A program made the translations under genes and the position numbers. The notes beneath the pieces were generated by a model. It was not told the DNA's origin, did not search any database, and was given only the letters and a program-made list of their open reading frames with translations. 64,000 bases of DNA from Telopea speciosissima. Taxonomy: Eukaryota; Streptophyta; Magnoliopsida; Proteales; Proteaceae. Location: contig NC_057924.1 of NCBI RefSeq assembly GCF_018873765.1, positions 9,697,001 to 9,761,000 of the forward strand, in the 5' to 3' direction. Shown here piece by piece: positions 45,703-58,689 of this stretch. Each line of letters begins with the position of its first letter. The first letter of the stretch is position 1.

Positions 45703-48700
45703 AGTCAAGACAATTGGAATATGGAAAATGATCTCACTGATAGACATTCATGATAAGTCATTTTCTACTTGATATAGATGTTTGTCGATTCATCTCAAGG
45801 ACTTTCGCAACTAATCTTCGTTCCCATTGATATAAAAAGGGTATAACCGTTTGATGAAAGTTTTGCTTCACCAATTTTTTTTTGGTAAAGAAGTTTTCCT
45901 TCACCATTAAGTGTAGGAAGAATCTTCACACCACTGGTGATATGACCATTAACAAACTCTCACCCCCTATTGTTATCCGATGGAATCGATGTTCATAGTG
46001 AAGAGAAACTCGGTCTCAACATTTTGTAGATAATACTTGCTTTACGTAAAAATATTCCCTATTGGTTTCGTCTGATTGGTTGCAAGGAAAATGAAGATGA
46101 TAGAAATAAAATAAAATTAATACTAATATAAAACAGTTTTTGTAAAATTACTTCACGTGATTGTGTAATTGACTAAAAAATTATCAAAATCTAGATTATT
46201 AAATTTTATTTTATTTTAAAAAGTAAAATAAATAATACAAATAAAAATTATAATAAGAGTTTTAGATAAGTTAAACAATTATGATTAACCCTAGGCTGGT
46301 GGGTTAACCGTCCTCTATAGATGGAGGAAAATTTTGTCCTAGAATTTTTCTTTTCCTTTTTAAAACATTTTTCATTTCGTTTATCTTTCCTTCACTTACA
46401 ATCAGATACAGTCATCATTTCACAAGAAAACACAAACATGGCCTAGTCATAGTTTTTTTCTTTTGGGTAATATGTGAAAATAATTTTATGAAGAGACAAA
46501 AAGAACTACAGAAAAACATAAAACAGTACGAAAAATTATCCTCTTCAATTCAATAAAGTGTGCAACGCAGCAATTCGGTGTGAAAATGTCAACACTTGGC
46601 AGCTTGGACATCCAATGATGCCAATCTCAAGAAGAAAGAGACCAAAAAAAAAAAAGAGGAAACCAATGAGCTCAAATCTCGTAAGATGTCCGAGATATCA
46701 GGTGTCAATATCTCCACCCCGAAGTGCCACACTTTACACTTTTAATCTAAAACAGTACTTAAGTCCTTAGCAAAAAAATAATTCCTTAAGTACAAGTGCA
46801 ATTATTTTCATTCCTTGGCATAGTCAAGACTCAAGAACACCACAAAGAGGGAGCCAATCAGGATCTGACATGCCTATAGAAGGCATCCTCCATTATTTTC
46901 CATCAGTGACAAAGACACTTCTTGTTAGGGAGCGTGTCCAGATCTCATTCACTGATTGGGTTGTAGAAATCAACCTTTTTCTGTTTGTGCATGGTGAGGT
47001 GACCACATCACTGATAGATAAACAAGAATAAATAAAAATTTATATAAGTAGCCCACGTATGACGTATGAATTTCTTGTTGTTGGGATTACTAGGGGGATT
47101 GAGTTATTAATATATTGGCTCCAATCGCAATAGTGATGAAACATAAAACATTGATAGATTAATTGAAGTGATTAGAACTTTACGATAGTGGGATAAGGTC
47201 AGTCTCCATGGTTTAGTCCCAAGTGTTAAGGAGATAAATTGAATTGGTACCAAAGAATTTAATAAACTCCATGGATAAGATTCAATTGTAAGATTTATAA
47301 ATTATTCTCTCTTTTTAAGCATATATAATCTCTTAACTACCCACCAGAGAAAAGGATAGCAGCTTACAAAAAATTTTAGCAAAAGCTTTCGACCACCTGT
47401 TAAGAAAGGTGTGGAGGAGGATTCATCCACCGTCCTAGGGTTTTAATTAGTTTCTCTTATAGTATTAGATTGAAAATACCTTTCTTACTGTTCTCGATGC
47501 CCATCCCAAGACGTTGACTTAATTCTTTCTTCAATGTAGACAAAAGGGAAACTCGATCCATTTCTTTTTCTCTTATTAATTTATAAAATTAAGGGGAAAA
47601 TTTTCCTTCTCTCTTCCATCTAAGGTCATTATTAAAACAAGGTTTAGAAAAAGTATACTTAGTGGAATTTGCCTACCTTTCTCTTTCTTATTATCGAGTT
47701 TTTCAAAATATTTGACCTTTAAACCATTTATCAAATCATTATAAATATCGAAAGAGGCTTCATTTGGACTGATTTTTTTTTCCATGGTGTATAGGATATG
47801 TGTTGTATTAAATGAATTTAAACAAAGGAACATTAAAAAAAAAAAAAAAAAAAATCAAACTTTATGTTGCATTTATAAAATCAAATAGAACTATAGTTCT
47901 TTAGTCCCATATGTGAAGTGGGGAACAACACAAGTTTGCTTATATTGAGAACTATAAGGGATATAAAGGTTCTTAAACAGAAGTATCCATCTTTCCATGT
48001 ATCAAAGCTGGGTCTAGGCCTCTCTCTCTCTCTCTACATATTGATAAACTGCCACACTATTCTGTTGTCTATTTACCGATTTACATTGTATCTTGTGGTC
48101 TGAGTGTAACTTCGATGTATTTGAAGGGACAAAACAAGCGAGTGCATGCTTGTAATTATAGGACGCCATAGGTTGTTCTATCTTTAAGTCAGCTTTGCAA
48201 ACAACTCGATTGCACCACAAAAGGGTAAATACTGACTTTAAAGAATGTCAAGTGGCATGTCTCAGTCTTCTATCATCATCTTAGGACGACAACACAAGTT
48301 CGACTCACTCTCCTACTGTGTCAATACAAACAAATAAGTTCGTCTCATATAATATTCTACTCTTATTTTATTACAATATGTCTTGGACTAGTGGAGCAGT
48401 TTTTCTTTTCACACAAGAAAATTGTTTTTATGCACTTTTTTTTGGGGTTAAGTGAATTAATTTTAACCCTTGTTTTATCATTAGTTAATATAGCGGTTGT
48501 TTTTAAGGGTAGTATGAGGTTACTAGTATCCCATCTATTATTTGGAAACTAATGCCCAAAAAAGCACATGGAATTTATCTCTCTATGTTTTGAATAATTT
48601 TTGTTTTTCATTTGTAATGAAATTTCTTTTAATTACCTAACAATTCAAAAACATTCTTTATTTTTGAAAACCAAATATGGGAAAAAGAAAAATACATGAA

Positions 48701-49286
48701 AAAACTTTTTATAAAGGAAGTGTCTGAATGACACCTTTATACATGTGTTTTGAACTTGACGCTTCCTTTTAATTGTCCCTTGTTTTATTCTCAAAGTTAT
48801 TTATTTCAATATTTAATGCAAGGGTAAAAAAGAGTTTTCAAAAAATTAAAAATTATTTTAATTAGTGTACTTTTTATGTGAAATGACAATATTTGCCTTC
48901 ACTGGAAAAAAAAAAAAATGTTAAAAAGGAAAAAAAAAAATAAGGTGTCAAAAATATCAATTAAGAAAATCCTCTTCTTAAACCAATAACAAACATAACC
49001 TAATTAGTGTGGACATTTTTCCATGTGCCAATTAAGCTGTCACTTGACAAAAGATAAGCTCGCCTAGACTAACTTAACTGATAAACCAACCCATAATACC
49101 GGTGGCCTTAGTTTTTTGACCTTATCTACTTTCTTCCTCCCCCTTAAGTACTTTTAAGAGTGGATATAACAAGTCAGAGACCACACAGCTTTGAAGAACA
49201 ATTTAAATGTAAAACCTTAATCACTTCACATTGAAGAGACACCTCAGAGGAAGATCTTCATAGTGATTTCACATTCATGTCCCCTC
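45191..49286. other. Gene-poor AT-rich spacer
   Basis: No gene or clear transposon ends recognised. Long A runs lie at 45669-45700 and 47833-47853. Short open frames show no motifs. Confidence 0.45.
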
Positions 49287-49539
49287 CATGGTTCGTGATC
49301 TCGGTACAGGTTGGATCGGATTGGATGGGGATTGGATCGACCGATATGGATTGGGATCACCCAAATTCGAGCAAATATGACACTTTTGTCCTTATTTTCT
49401 TATAAAAAAAAACTATTTTTTTAAAACATTTTTACCTTTGTCCGTACAGATGAATTAGATCGGTATCAGGATTGGTCTCAACCGATACCGATCCAATCCG
49501 GCCAAAATTGGCTGATCCGATCCGATACTTCAAACCATG
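49287..49539. mobile_element. hAT-type MITE, CATGGTT/TATCGG family, copy 3
   Basis: 253 bp, CATGGTTCGTGATC to TTCAAACCATG, with a perfect 8-bp duplication GTCCCCTC (49279-49286 and 49540-49547). Confidence 0.88.
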
Positions 49540-49973
49540 GTCCCCTCCCCTGAAATTTTGCGTAGTTTAATCAATTACCACTATCCACAAAGATGATTGA
49601 AGAATTAAATGTTAATCATATGACTAGAGAAGAGGTTTAATTCATGAATGATTTGAGTTCTAATTAGACCGTTTCTTCCAGGGTGTCACCAAGTTAGTGA
49701 ACTAAAAAATTATAACCTCATTTTATTGCCATTTGTTTTATTCTTAAAAGTTATTTAATGTAGGGATAATCTTGTCATTTCACATGGACAATAACAACCT
49801 TTGAAAAAATGACATAATGATAAGTCACTTTCAACATATTTTAAAAATCTTCTGTTACCAAAAAAAATAAAATAAAATAATTTTTAAGAATAAAACAAGA
49901 GACAAAAGAGTAAATGTTACAATCGTGTTGTAACCAATCTAGGTGACAACAATATTTTTCCTTCTAATTAAAT

Positions 49974-50235
49974 CATGGTTCTAAGTATCGGTATCACATC
50001 GCCTGTATCGGGTGATATGTATTGGGTTTGCAAGTAGCCGATTCCCGATACTATGCTGATATCGTATTGGTGACACGGTACGAACAATGGGTAAAATGGT
50101 CAGAAAACTCCTTTTTATAAGGAGATTCATGGGTAATTTTGTCTGATACAGCCGATCCGTTTCAATACCATTTCGGTATCATATCGATTTTGCAAGTGAC
50201 CGATACCCAATCCGATACCGAGCACTAGAACCATG
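49974..50235. mobile_element. hAT-type MITE, CATGGTT/TATCGG family, copy 4
   Basis: 262 bp, CATGGTTCTAAGTATCGG to CACTAGAACCATG, with a perfect 8-bp duplication AATTAAAT (49966-49973 and 50236-50243). Confidence 0.9.
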
Positions 50236-50937
50236 AATTAAATAGAAACACAAAAATTGTCGGATACTTCATATTTTTTGTATTCAATTTTAGCAAATTA
50301 TGATCGAAGCAATGTAATGTGTCTTCTTGTATCATACACTTAGTTTTGCCACGTTAAAGGATGATGTGGCAATTCCATTAAGGAAGTACCTAAGAACACA
50401 CTCACTTCCTTTACCCTCTTCAAGTGGCCCCCAAATGAGCTCAAGCTGAGAGCATATATAGTCTTTTTTTTTTTTTTTTTTTTGGTTGAAAGAGAGCATA
50501 TATAGTCACTAAAATGAAGGTGAGTTTAACAAGCTTGGCTTGCATACTCGAGAAAACAACCAGAGCCTCTTTAGAGATAGACAATCAGATAGAAAAATTA
50601 CATGCAATAATATGTAGATTATATGAGCATATAAATCATTGCAGAAATGTGTGTTTGGGAACATCTGAATCCATAATAGGAGAAGTCTGTCTGCACAAAT
50701 GCTCTCCTATCTGTGACGGTCGTTGGTCTTGTCTATCCTTTTTTCATTTCTGAACTTTCGGGTGTTTTCATCATATATACATTCAATGGACCAATGCTGA
50801 TGATATATTGAGTGAGGATAGGGACACACCCTGCAAAGAAATAATGATATCTTTTCCCATGAAAAGTTATTAGAATCAGATCCGCACACATGCATAATAT
50901 TCACACTAATTAATATGTATCAAATAAAACCCAATAA

Positions 50938-51071
50938 GTGGGTTTAGTCCCACATCGGGTGTGTAAGTGTGGTGTGTATTGTGTACATCCGTCATTCCAA
51001 GGTCCTAAAAGTCGGTTAACCTCTTGGGATTGATGTGTGGTTTGTGTGATTACACTTGCATAAAAAAAAAA
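50938..51071 (+). mobile_element. SINE-like element, full copy
   Basis: About 134 bp ending in an A run and flanked by imperfect 14-base repeats ATAAAACCCAATAA (50924-50937) and ATAAAGCCCAGTAA (51072-51085). It shares GGTCCTAAAAGTCGGTTAA and GTGTGATTACACTT-type blocks with 54377-54456. A-tail plus variable-length duplication suggests insertion by LINE machinery. I see no convincing tRNA-derived promoter boxes. Confidence 0.65.
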
Positions 51072-51085
51072 ATAAAGCCCAGTAA

Positions 51086-53182
51086 CCCATATGAGATCGC
51101 TTCCTAGTATTGGAGTTAACAGACTACCCCAACAAATAGTCAAGAAAAGAAACCTTACATAATCCACATTGAACGAAGGAATCTAAGGCTAACTTGATGG
51201 CATATCCTTGTACCAGTTGGGCTTGGGGGTAGTCAGGGACTTAGGTGCACACTTTGAACTTCACTTTTAGAATAATTGGTTTTCTTCATTGGGTCTGAAG
51301 GTCCCTTCGCTCTTGATTCTGCATTTAGGAGTTCATTCTCCTCTATGTTTTGCTTATAAGCTAAGGCCATAGAGATTTTGAAGAGATGGTTTGTGTTGCT
51401 TTGAGGATCGACAAGGAAGAGAGAGTGCAGAGATGCAAGAAGAGAAAGAGACTCATTGATGTCATCTTGAGAACCTAGTTGGGCTTTTTTACAAAATTTC
51501 TTTGCCAACTCATTGAACTCACTAAGGCCCAGTCATATTCAAATGAGATTATGCTTGCTGGCCCAAGCTATTTGGGCTAGCCATGTTGATAGACAATGGG
51601 CCGGCCCACATGTTGTGAGATGACACCAATGGGTTTTCCATTATCATAATCAGCATAATCAGCATATTCGATTGATTAATGTTAGTTAATTAACATAATT
51701 GATGTAATTTGTTAACTAGTATAAAGTATTTTAGCATAATTATTTTATTTGGATATCTGGTTAGATCATAGCCATCCATCGGAATTGTTTCTTTCCCCTG
51801 AATAGGGGGGGGGGGGAGTGGTGACTCTTTTTACCCATTTACCCTATTTCGATGTGAGCGGGTATGATCTCAGGATGGATACACCCCCGAACCCTAGGAA
51901 CCAGTCTGAGCTATATTCCTACACCTGCCCAACCTTGGCAAAAATCAGGGTCAAACAAGGCCAACCCGGTCCAGCCCAATCTGATCAGGGTCCATTAGGC
52001 TCGGGGTGGGCTGGGCTTAACCTTAAAGGGTTGGACTTGGCCTGATCAGAGTCAGCTTGGGCTTGGGCTGAGCTAAGACGGGGTGGGCTGGGGTTTTAAA
52101 AAGCTTTGCCCTGTTTCAACTCTAGGTAAAATAGTAATTGTGTGGGGATTAGGGTTTGTAGGATTTCCTATATATTTTCTTTATGGTGAAAACCATAGAC
52201 ACAAGCAAGGAGAAATATCCGGTTGAGTGTTTTTTTAATTTAGTAAAAAATCTCTGATTCTCTTAGGTGGATGTAAGTATTCGTGTTGAACCAGGTTAAA
52301 TTCTTCATTTGTATGTGATCGCATGCATTCAGTTGATGGTTAATTTGGTCAGCTGTGGTGAACCTTATTAACTGGACTGCCAGAAAAAATTTGATCAGCA
52401 ACTGAACACAAATCAAGAAACCATGTTTGGTTCAAGGCTACATGCTCACAGGAAGAATGGTTTGGTTTTGGTTTTGGTTTTTATCTTTGACACCGTGAAT
52501 TGAACCAAACCGTACTATTTAACACCCTTACAAAGCATCATCTAAATGATTATTTGCTTATGCAATTTTATTCAAGTGGGTTTTATAAAGATATCAGCTT
52601 ACCAAGTTGGTAAGATCTTTGGGGCTTCATACCAAAATTTATCTTGGTTCAATACCAATGTGGCTCCTAAAACCAAATACTTACAAGGGTAGAAATAGAT
52701 TTGGATTGGTTTGGTTCTAATGTAGATGATTTACATTAGAGTTAATGCATATGGATCAATCAATTACCATTTGAAATGAAAACTTTTAATTTTATTGTAA
52801 AAGTGATTCTGTCCCCACTTCACTCATAATAGAAAGACAAAGAGATAAAGGGATGGCAACTTTTGTTTGATTTGAAATGTAATGACTATTTTCTTTCAAT
52901 TAATTGTCTTTGGAAAGAAACTTTTGTTTTTAAGTTCTCTTGAATTGAATATGTATAAAGAGAAAGAGAGGAGATCGGTCAAGCCTACGCACTTAGCCTT
53001 ACCGCCTTACCCCTACTCGGGCACAGGTAAGGCAGTAATTTACCATCTTGCTGTGTCTTAGCAGTAGGGTCCTATCGGGCAGCTCGGCAGTAGAAGATCA
53101 GGATCCGTTGTCATCTCTCATTTCACTGATTAGGTCTTTCATTATGAGTTAACGTTTTGGACCGTTGCAGGTTTTCTTATGA
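51086..53182. other. Intergenic DNA with repeat remnants
   Basis: A G run lies at 51805-51816. GGGCTTGGGCTGAGC-type words at 51930-52100 and GGTTTTGGTTTTGG words at 52455-52490 are typical of dispersed repeats. A minus-strand open frame at 51233-51508 has no recognised motif. Confidence 0.4.
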
Positions 53183-53665
53183 TGGACTCAAAATGTCTGC
53201 TTTGAAAGTTTGTTGTGAAGGTGAGAACTGATGATTACACCTACTGAATGCTTGACTAATCCATGCCAATGTTTTTCGAGGAAGCACTAGAATTCATCTC
53301 AACCCACCTATTAATTTTGGTGGCATTGAGTGATTTTATCAATCTTTTTTTTTTTTTTTTTTTTATATGGAGAGAGTTTTTGTTTGTCTCCATAAGTTGT
53401 ATCTATTGAGTTATAATTATTTTTCCTTGGGTGTTCCTGTGTGGTGTGTAGTGTTAGATGCAAATAATGTTGCCTTTATTGGGGAAATTCGAACTTTTGT
53501 GTATTCGCTGGATTTTTATTATTGCAATTAAGAAACATCACATAGATAAACTCATTGTAACTAAATTAAGGATGTCGAGATGGATATGTGGCAAAACTAG
53601 GAAGGATCATATTAGAACTTATTTGGGAGTAGAGAGAGAGGAACAACTTTGGAGACAATCCAACC
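53183..53665 (+). repeat. Duplicated segment, copy 1, with LINE reverse-transcriptase remnant
   Basis: Similar to 54217-54865. Near 53520-53625 it encodes IKKHHIDKLIVTKLRMSRWI and CGKTRKDHIRT, the conserved C-terminal words of plant RTE/L1-type reverse transcriptases. The frame is short and broken. Confidence 0.7.
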
Positions 53666-54216
53666 ACCTTTTTTGTTTTGGCTTTCCCAATTCATGGTTT
53701 AGTTGATGTCTAATTGAGCACAACTCTGAAGTTCCCCGACGTGACCTAATAAGTGAGTGCAACAACTACTTAAAGGGGCCGGCAAGGTTGTTTTATCTTT
53801 TAGGTTGATTCGCAAAAACCTGATTTGCACCATAGGAGGCATCAGCTGTCTTAAGGAGAGTGATCGATCACACGACTCAACCCCACCGTTTCTTAAGATT
53901 CTTCTTATATTTTATAGGTTCATGATACCGTGTACAATGCTTATGTTTGCTAATGTCAATCACGATTTGTCTATGGTTCATATGACTATCTTATTCCTCT
54001 TGTTACAGGTATTAACATGTATATCTTGGATGATTTTTCCAACACTTTATTAGATGTGATACAATTTTCTAACTCATTCATAAGGAAAAGATTTGAAATA
54101 TATAATTAGGTCATTCAATGTATTAGCCCAATATTAGGGGTGACTGTCTAAAAGTAGTTCTTTCTTCAAAATTCTCACAAGTGTTTGTGTCCAAATCAAA
54201 TCAGTAAACCGAAATT

Positions 54217-55130
54217 GATGGACTCAGAATGATTGCATTGAAAGTTGGTTGTTAAACCCATTCTTATCTTCATTGATGCATGTCATATTCTGATGATTAC
54301 ACCTACCGAATGCTTGACCAAACCATGCCCATGTTTTTTGGGGCTGCTTTTATTTTTGTAAAAAGCATTAAAATTCGCTATTCCACGGTCCTAAAAGTCG
54401 GTTAATCAAATTGGTGTGTGGTTTATGTGATTACACTTTCATCAAAAAAAAAAAAACACTAAAATTCATCTCAGCCCACCTACTGATTTTGTTGGTATTG
54501 AGTGTCTTTATCAATCTTTCTTTTTTAACATTGAGAGATATATGTTTTGTATCTATTGATGTATTACGTTGATAGATGTTTTGTGGTTGTCTCCATAAAT
54601 TGTATCTATTGATTTATAATTATTTTTCCTTGGATGTCAATGCATAGTAATAGATGCAAATAATGCTACCTAGCTCTATAGGGAAAACTGAACTAATGAA
54701 ATTATATCTTTATATTATAGTTATTTGCGACGAAATGCTAGGTAGTTAAGAAGTATCATATAAATAAACTCATCGTAGTTGAGATGAGAATGTTAAGATG
54801 GATGTATGGCAAAACTAAAAAGAATAAAGTAAGGAATGATCATATTAGAGCTGATTTGATTACAACTCTGATACATGATAAGTTATAAGAAATCGTTTAA
54901 GGTGACATAACCATGCTCAATGAAGGCTTTTGAATGCTCTAGTATGGATGAATGATTTGATTCAGATTGAAAGAGCTAAGAGATCCAGGAGTAGACCTAA
55001 AATGACTCTAGGAGAAGTGGTGAGGAAAGACATGCATAGTTTTGGCCTTGTATCAAGTATAACCTTGAACAGAGCTTATTGGAGGATAAGGATCCATGTT
55101 GGTGCCCCATTTAATTGGGACAAGGCTGAG
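54217..55130 (+). pseudogene. Duplicated segment, copy 2, with RTE-type LINE 3' coding remnant
   Basis: From about 54735 the words VVEMRMLRWMYGKTKKNKVR are readable. Then, beyond stops, 54930-55115 gives RSRPKMTLGEVVRKDM and NRAYWRIRIHVGAPF, matching the end of plant RTE LINE proteins (GRPK.T...VVKKDM...RAEWRKRIHVADP). The extra 3' part is absent from copy 1. Confidence 0.75.
54377..54456 (+). mobile_element. SINE-like element, 5'-truncated copy
   Basis: 80 bp with 3' A-run. Flanks CATTAAAATTC (54366-54376) and CACTAAAATTC (54457-54467) match at 10 of 11 bases. The equivalent site in copy 1 (CACTAGAATTC, near 53286) is empty. Confidence 0.75.
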
Positions 55131-56070
55131 TTGTTGTTTTTTATTATAGTTATTTGTGACCGAATATTTTTCCATTTAAAAAACATATCAATTATATTTA
55201 AACATTGGGTATATCTGACATATATAGTTTTTTTAACGACAAATTTTTTCATCTTATAAAATTCTTATTTAACTTATTAAGCAATTTTTGTAAAATTTTT
55301 TTTTGCGACAAATACATTTATTTACTGCAAATATATGACCGATTTGTTTATAGTAATTTTTCCTTCGTAAATGGTTATAATGTCTTCGTGATGGACTTTA
55401 TCCTTCGTTATTCTTTGCAACAATGGTTTCCGTCGCAAAAACCTTGTTTGTTGTACTTCCTGACTTGATTTTATATGTTATTTGAGTTAGTTTTGACTAA
55501 ATAAATTGGAAAATAATCCTAGAAAATGTTCATAGAGGCTGATTCGGAGCGGCTTGATTTGGTATCGAGCTCAGTTGCTTCTGCTACACCCGATCCAATT
55601 CCATTTTTTAAAACCTTGTGTCACCAAACTCCATGAACTCTTAGTAAACACTCTTTGAAATGCAGGTTTTCTTCTCTTTTTTTTTTTCTCTCTAAATATG
55701 TATGAACATGTGTTAAAGGTTTATGAAAATTTGGTAATAACACCAAATGACTGGTATAGGATGTTAGGATTGATCAACTACTTATCCGGAGGGTTACTGT
55801 TTCTATGAATTAATTAGTTGCCAAAGATCCAACCCAAAAAAAAAAAAAAAAAAAAAATATAGTTGCCAAACATATTTATGTATGTGGGGAATTAAGTTTT
55901 GGGTTCCTGGGTCCAACAAGACGTGATGGAATTAGCCAAGGGAAGATTAATTTTCTTGAAAGTAATACCAAAAGCCTTTGAAATCTTTTTTGGTTATCAC
56001 CATTAATTATGTGAGTCACAGGGTACAAACGCTGAGCTCAAAATTGACAACTGATGATAACATCTTTGAT
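55131..56070. other. AT-rich spacer
   Basis: No gene recognised. An A run lies at 55834-55856. Confidence 0.4.
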
Positions 56071-56690
56071 ATTGGCTTTATATGCTCCTTTATTATTTAC
56101 TATTCCCAAAGAATTCACTTCTTCTTACCCAAAAGAAAATAATAATTCACATCTGATTGACAGATTGACATCGCTTTAATTGGAATTTCGAGAGGTTAGA
56201 AATCACACCTCTTCTCGGAAATGTGTGTCAGTGCAACGGTGCTCGTAGATTCGTTTTACTCCACTCAAGTTCTTACTGGAATTGCGCCATAGTTGGTCTA
56301 TAACCAAAAAAGCAAAGGCTGAGCTGATCTACGACCACTCTTTATATGTTCCTTTATTATTTACTATTCTCAAATAATTCACATTTGATTGACAGATTGA
56401 CATCGCTTTAATTGGAACTTCTAGAGGTTAGAAATCACACCTCCTCTCGGATATGTGTGTCAGTACAACGGTGCTCGTGGATCCGCTTTATTCCGCTCAA
56501 GTTCTTGCTGGAATTGCGTCCTAGCTGATCTATAATCGAAAAAGCAAAGACTGAGCTGATCTACGTCCACTCTTTATATGTTCCTTTATTATTTACTATT
56601 CTCAAATAATTCACATTTGATTGACAGATTGACATCGCTTTAATTGGAACTTTTAGAAGTTAGAAATCACAGCTCCTCTCGGAGATTGCT
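56071..56690. repeat. Tandem array, three units of ~230-260 bp
   Basis: CCTTTATTATTTACTATT recurs near 56087, 56350 and 56582. Each is followed by TTGACAGATTGACATCGC and GGTTAGAAATCACA-type blocks. The third unit is cut short by about half. Confidence 0.85.
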
Positions 56691-57150
56691 GATTATAATC
56701 ATATTTCCTCCTTGCCCCCACCTTTCTAGCCCAGCATGCATGGTGAAGAACATGGAATTCATAATTGTGAAATATGTTTTCTTCCTTGTCAAAATGCTTG
56801 GTGAAGTATAATGCTTCACTATTTACCACATGGTAGTATATGGATTGGTCCATGTGATAGAGGACTAGACAAACATATTATCTATACAATTTCAGCTTAA
56901 AATGAGTAGAGGAAGTAGCTAAAATTACAAAAGATGTCATTTTGGTAATTTTATTAAAACTTTGAATAAGAATTTGAGCACCTTTCTTTGTTTACTTTGA
57001 ACTAAAATTTGACCACTAAGATATATGTGGGGTCCTCTATCACATGGACTACCCATGTATTTTCAACTGACAAATAGTAAAACGTTATACTTCACTATAC
57101 ATAGTGACGCCTAGAAGGCTCCATTCAAAATATTAAAACATAGGGAAAAT

Positions 57151-57288
57151 GATCTCTACTTGGTGGTGTTTCGTACGCCCTCTCACAAGGCACTGTGAAA
57201 TGACGCCTCTGCCCCCTGGATAGATACTCAAGTGTGCTCCCCTTTGACCCAGACACTTGTGTAGAGATTATGCGACCAAGTAGAGATC
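57151..57288. repeat. MITE, GATCTCTACTTGGT family, copy 1
   Basis: Inverted ends GATCTCTACTTGGT and ACCAAGTAGAGATC. The interior is shared with 61088-61224 (ACGCCCTCTCACA, GACGCCTCTGCCCC). Confidence 0.85.
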
Positions 57289-57506
57289 AATGAGATAATG
57301 TAATCTGAGTGGTGTGATCCAAAAACACTGAGAGTCATAGTCTTTTGGTTTTTTTTCTTTGAACCCTTCTTTTAACCATAGAAATGATCATGATTCTGTA
57401 AGAAAATGATGACTAGGTCCCAATACTGATGGATTAGAATAATATAAATAATATTCTATTATAATTTCTAATCTATAATCCCTATCTTGCATACATTTAT
57501 ATATAT

Positions 57507-57674
57507 GGGAGAGGGATGTGTATGCTAGCGGTATATGGTATGCTAGCACCCTATGTGTCTATCTCTCTTTTCCCCTTTGTGAAATCATTCCCTTACCCTT
57601 CAAAGGGGGAGAAGAGAGTTAGACATATCAGGTGCTAGCATATGGTATACGACTATCATACCCAATCTTTTCCC
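57507..57674. repeat. Fold-back MITE with GCTAGC arms
   Basis: Ends GGGAGAGGGATGTGTATG and CATACCCAATCTTTTCCC. The inner GGTATGCTAGCACC/GGTGCTAGCATA pair is adjacent to an AAGGGGGAGAAGAGAG partner. Confidence 0.75.
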
Positions 57675-58430
57675 TAGCTTTACATATATATACAAAAATA
57701 ATACTGAGTTTTACGTATGAAATATATGGTCGGGCCAAAGCCCGGTTTAGCCCTACTCCGAGTTTAAAAATTTCAATCCTAGCCTGACTCTGGGCCTAAA
57801 AATTTCAATCCTAGCCTAACTCAGGCCCTGAGATTTTCAGGTGGACTTTAGTCTTTAGGTGGGCTCAAGTTTATAGAACCACTTGAATTATTATATTTTC
57901 TTTCACCAACTATTATTGGATGGAATTCTTCACCAATTTTTTGGAGTTTTTTCAGAATAAGAGTGCTACAAAAGCTCCTTAGACACATGGACAAGATCCA
58001 ACTGTTAAAGCAAGAATGAGTGTATGAGAAGGTCCATCCATAAATTACTTAGGACAAGGAGCGTTGTTGAAATTTCCACATCAATATATTTCACATGCTA
58101 TTAAAAAGCTATTTAGTACTTCTATCAATTAGTAAAGGTTTTCTTTCCCATCACTATGGCTAGTGGAGTATAATACTTTACTATTTATCAAATGATAGTA
58201 TATGGGTTAATCCATGTGATAGAGGATCCTACATACATCTCATTGAAATAATTTCTGCTTGAAAAGAGAGTAATTAAAATTACATAGTCTAATCCATGTA
58301 CTGCAAAGTGGGAAATAGTGATATGTTATACTTCACTAGGTAAAGTGATGCCTAGAAAGTCCCAATATAATGATTATGTAACAAACATAATTACATTAAT
58401 GGCGTATAAATATTAAGCATTCGAAGATGC

Positions 58431-58652
58431 ATGAGAAAATACTCTTACACTTTCAAGCACTTTAAATATTCTCCGTTGGTATGCCCCACCATGGTGGATC
58501 CTATCATTCAAGATGTCCGTCATTTGGTCACTTATTTTGAGGATTGTAGCATCCTCCACATTTGTAGGGAGATTAACAATATCTCTGACTCCCTAGCCTG
58601 GAAGGCCTTGTCTTGTACATGCGAGACAATTTGGCCAAATTTCTCTCCTTAG
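58431..58652 (+). pseudogene. Possible LINE RNase H-like fragment
   Basis: The 73-codon frame reads PIIQDVRHLVTYFEDCSILH then ICREINNISDSLAWKA. This resembles the end of the RNase H-like domain found in plant LINE proteins and relatives (HV.RE.N..AD.LAK). The key aspartate region upstream is absent. Weak but suggestive. Confidence 0.45.
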
Positions 58653-58689
58653 TTTTAACATTTATGTGATCTAGGTTCCTCGGCTATAA

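Noticed and set aside
51233-51508. 91-codon minus-strand frame (MAKKFCKKAQLGSQDD start)
   Set aside because: I could not match it to any family, and there is no promoter or splice support. Kept only as part of the spacer description.
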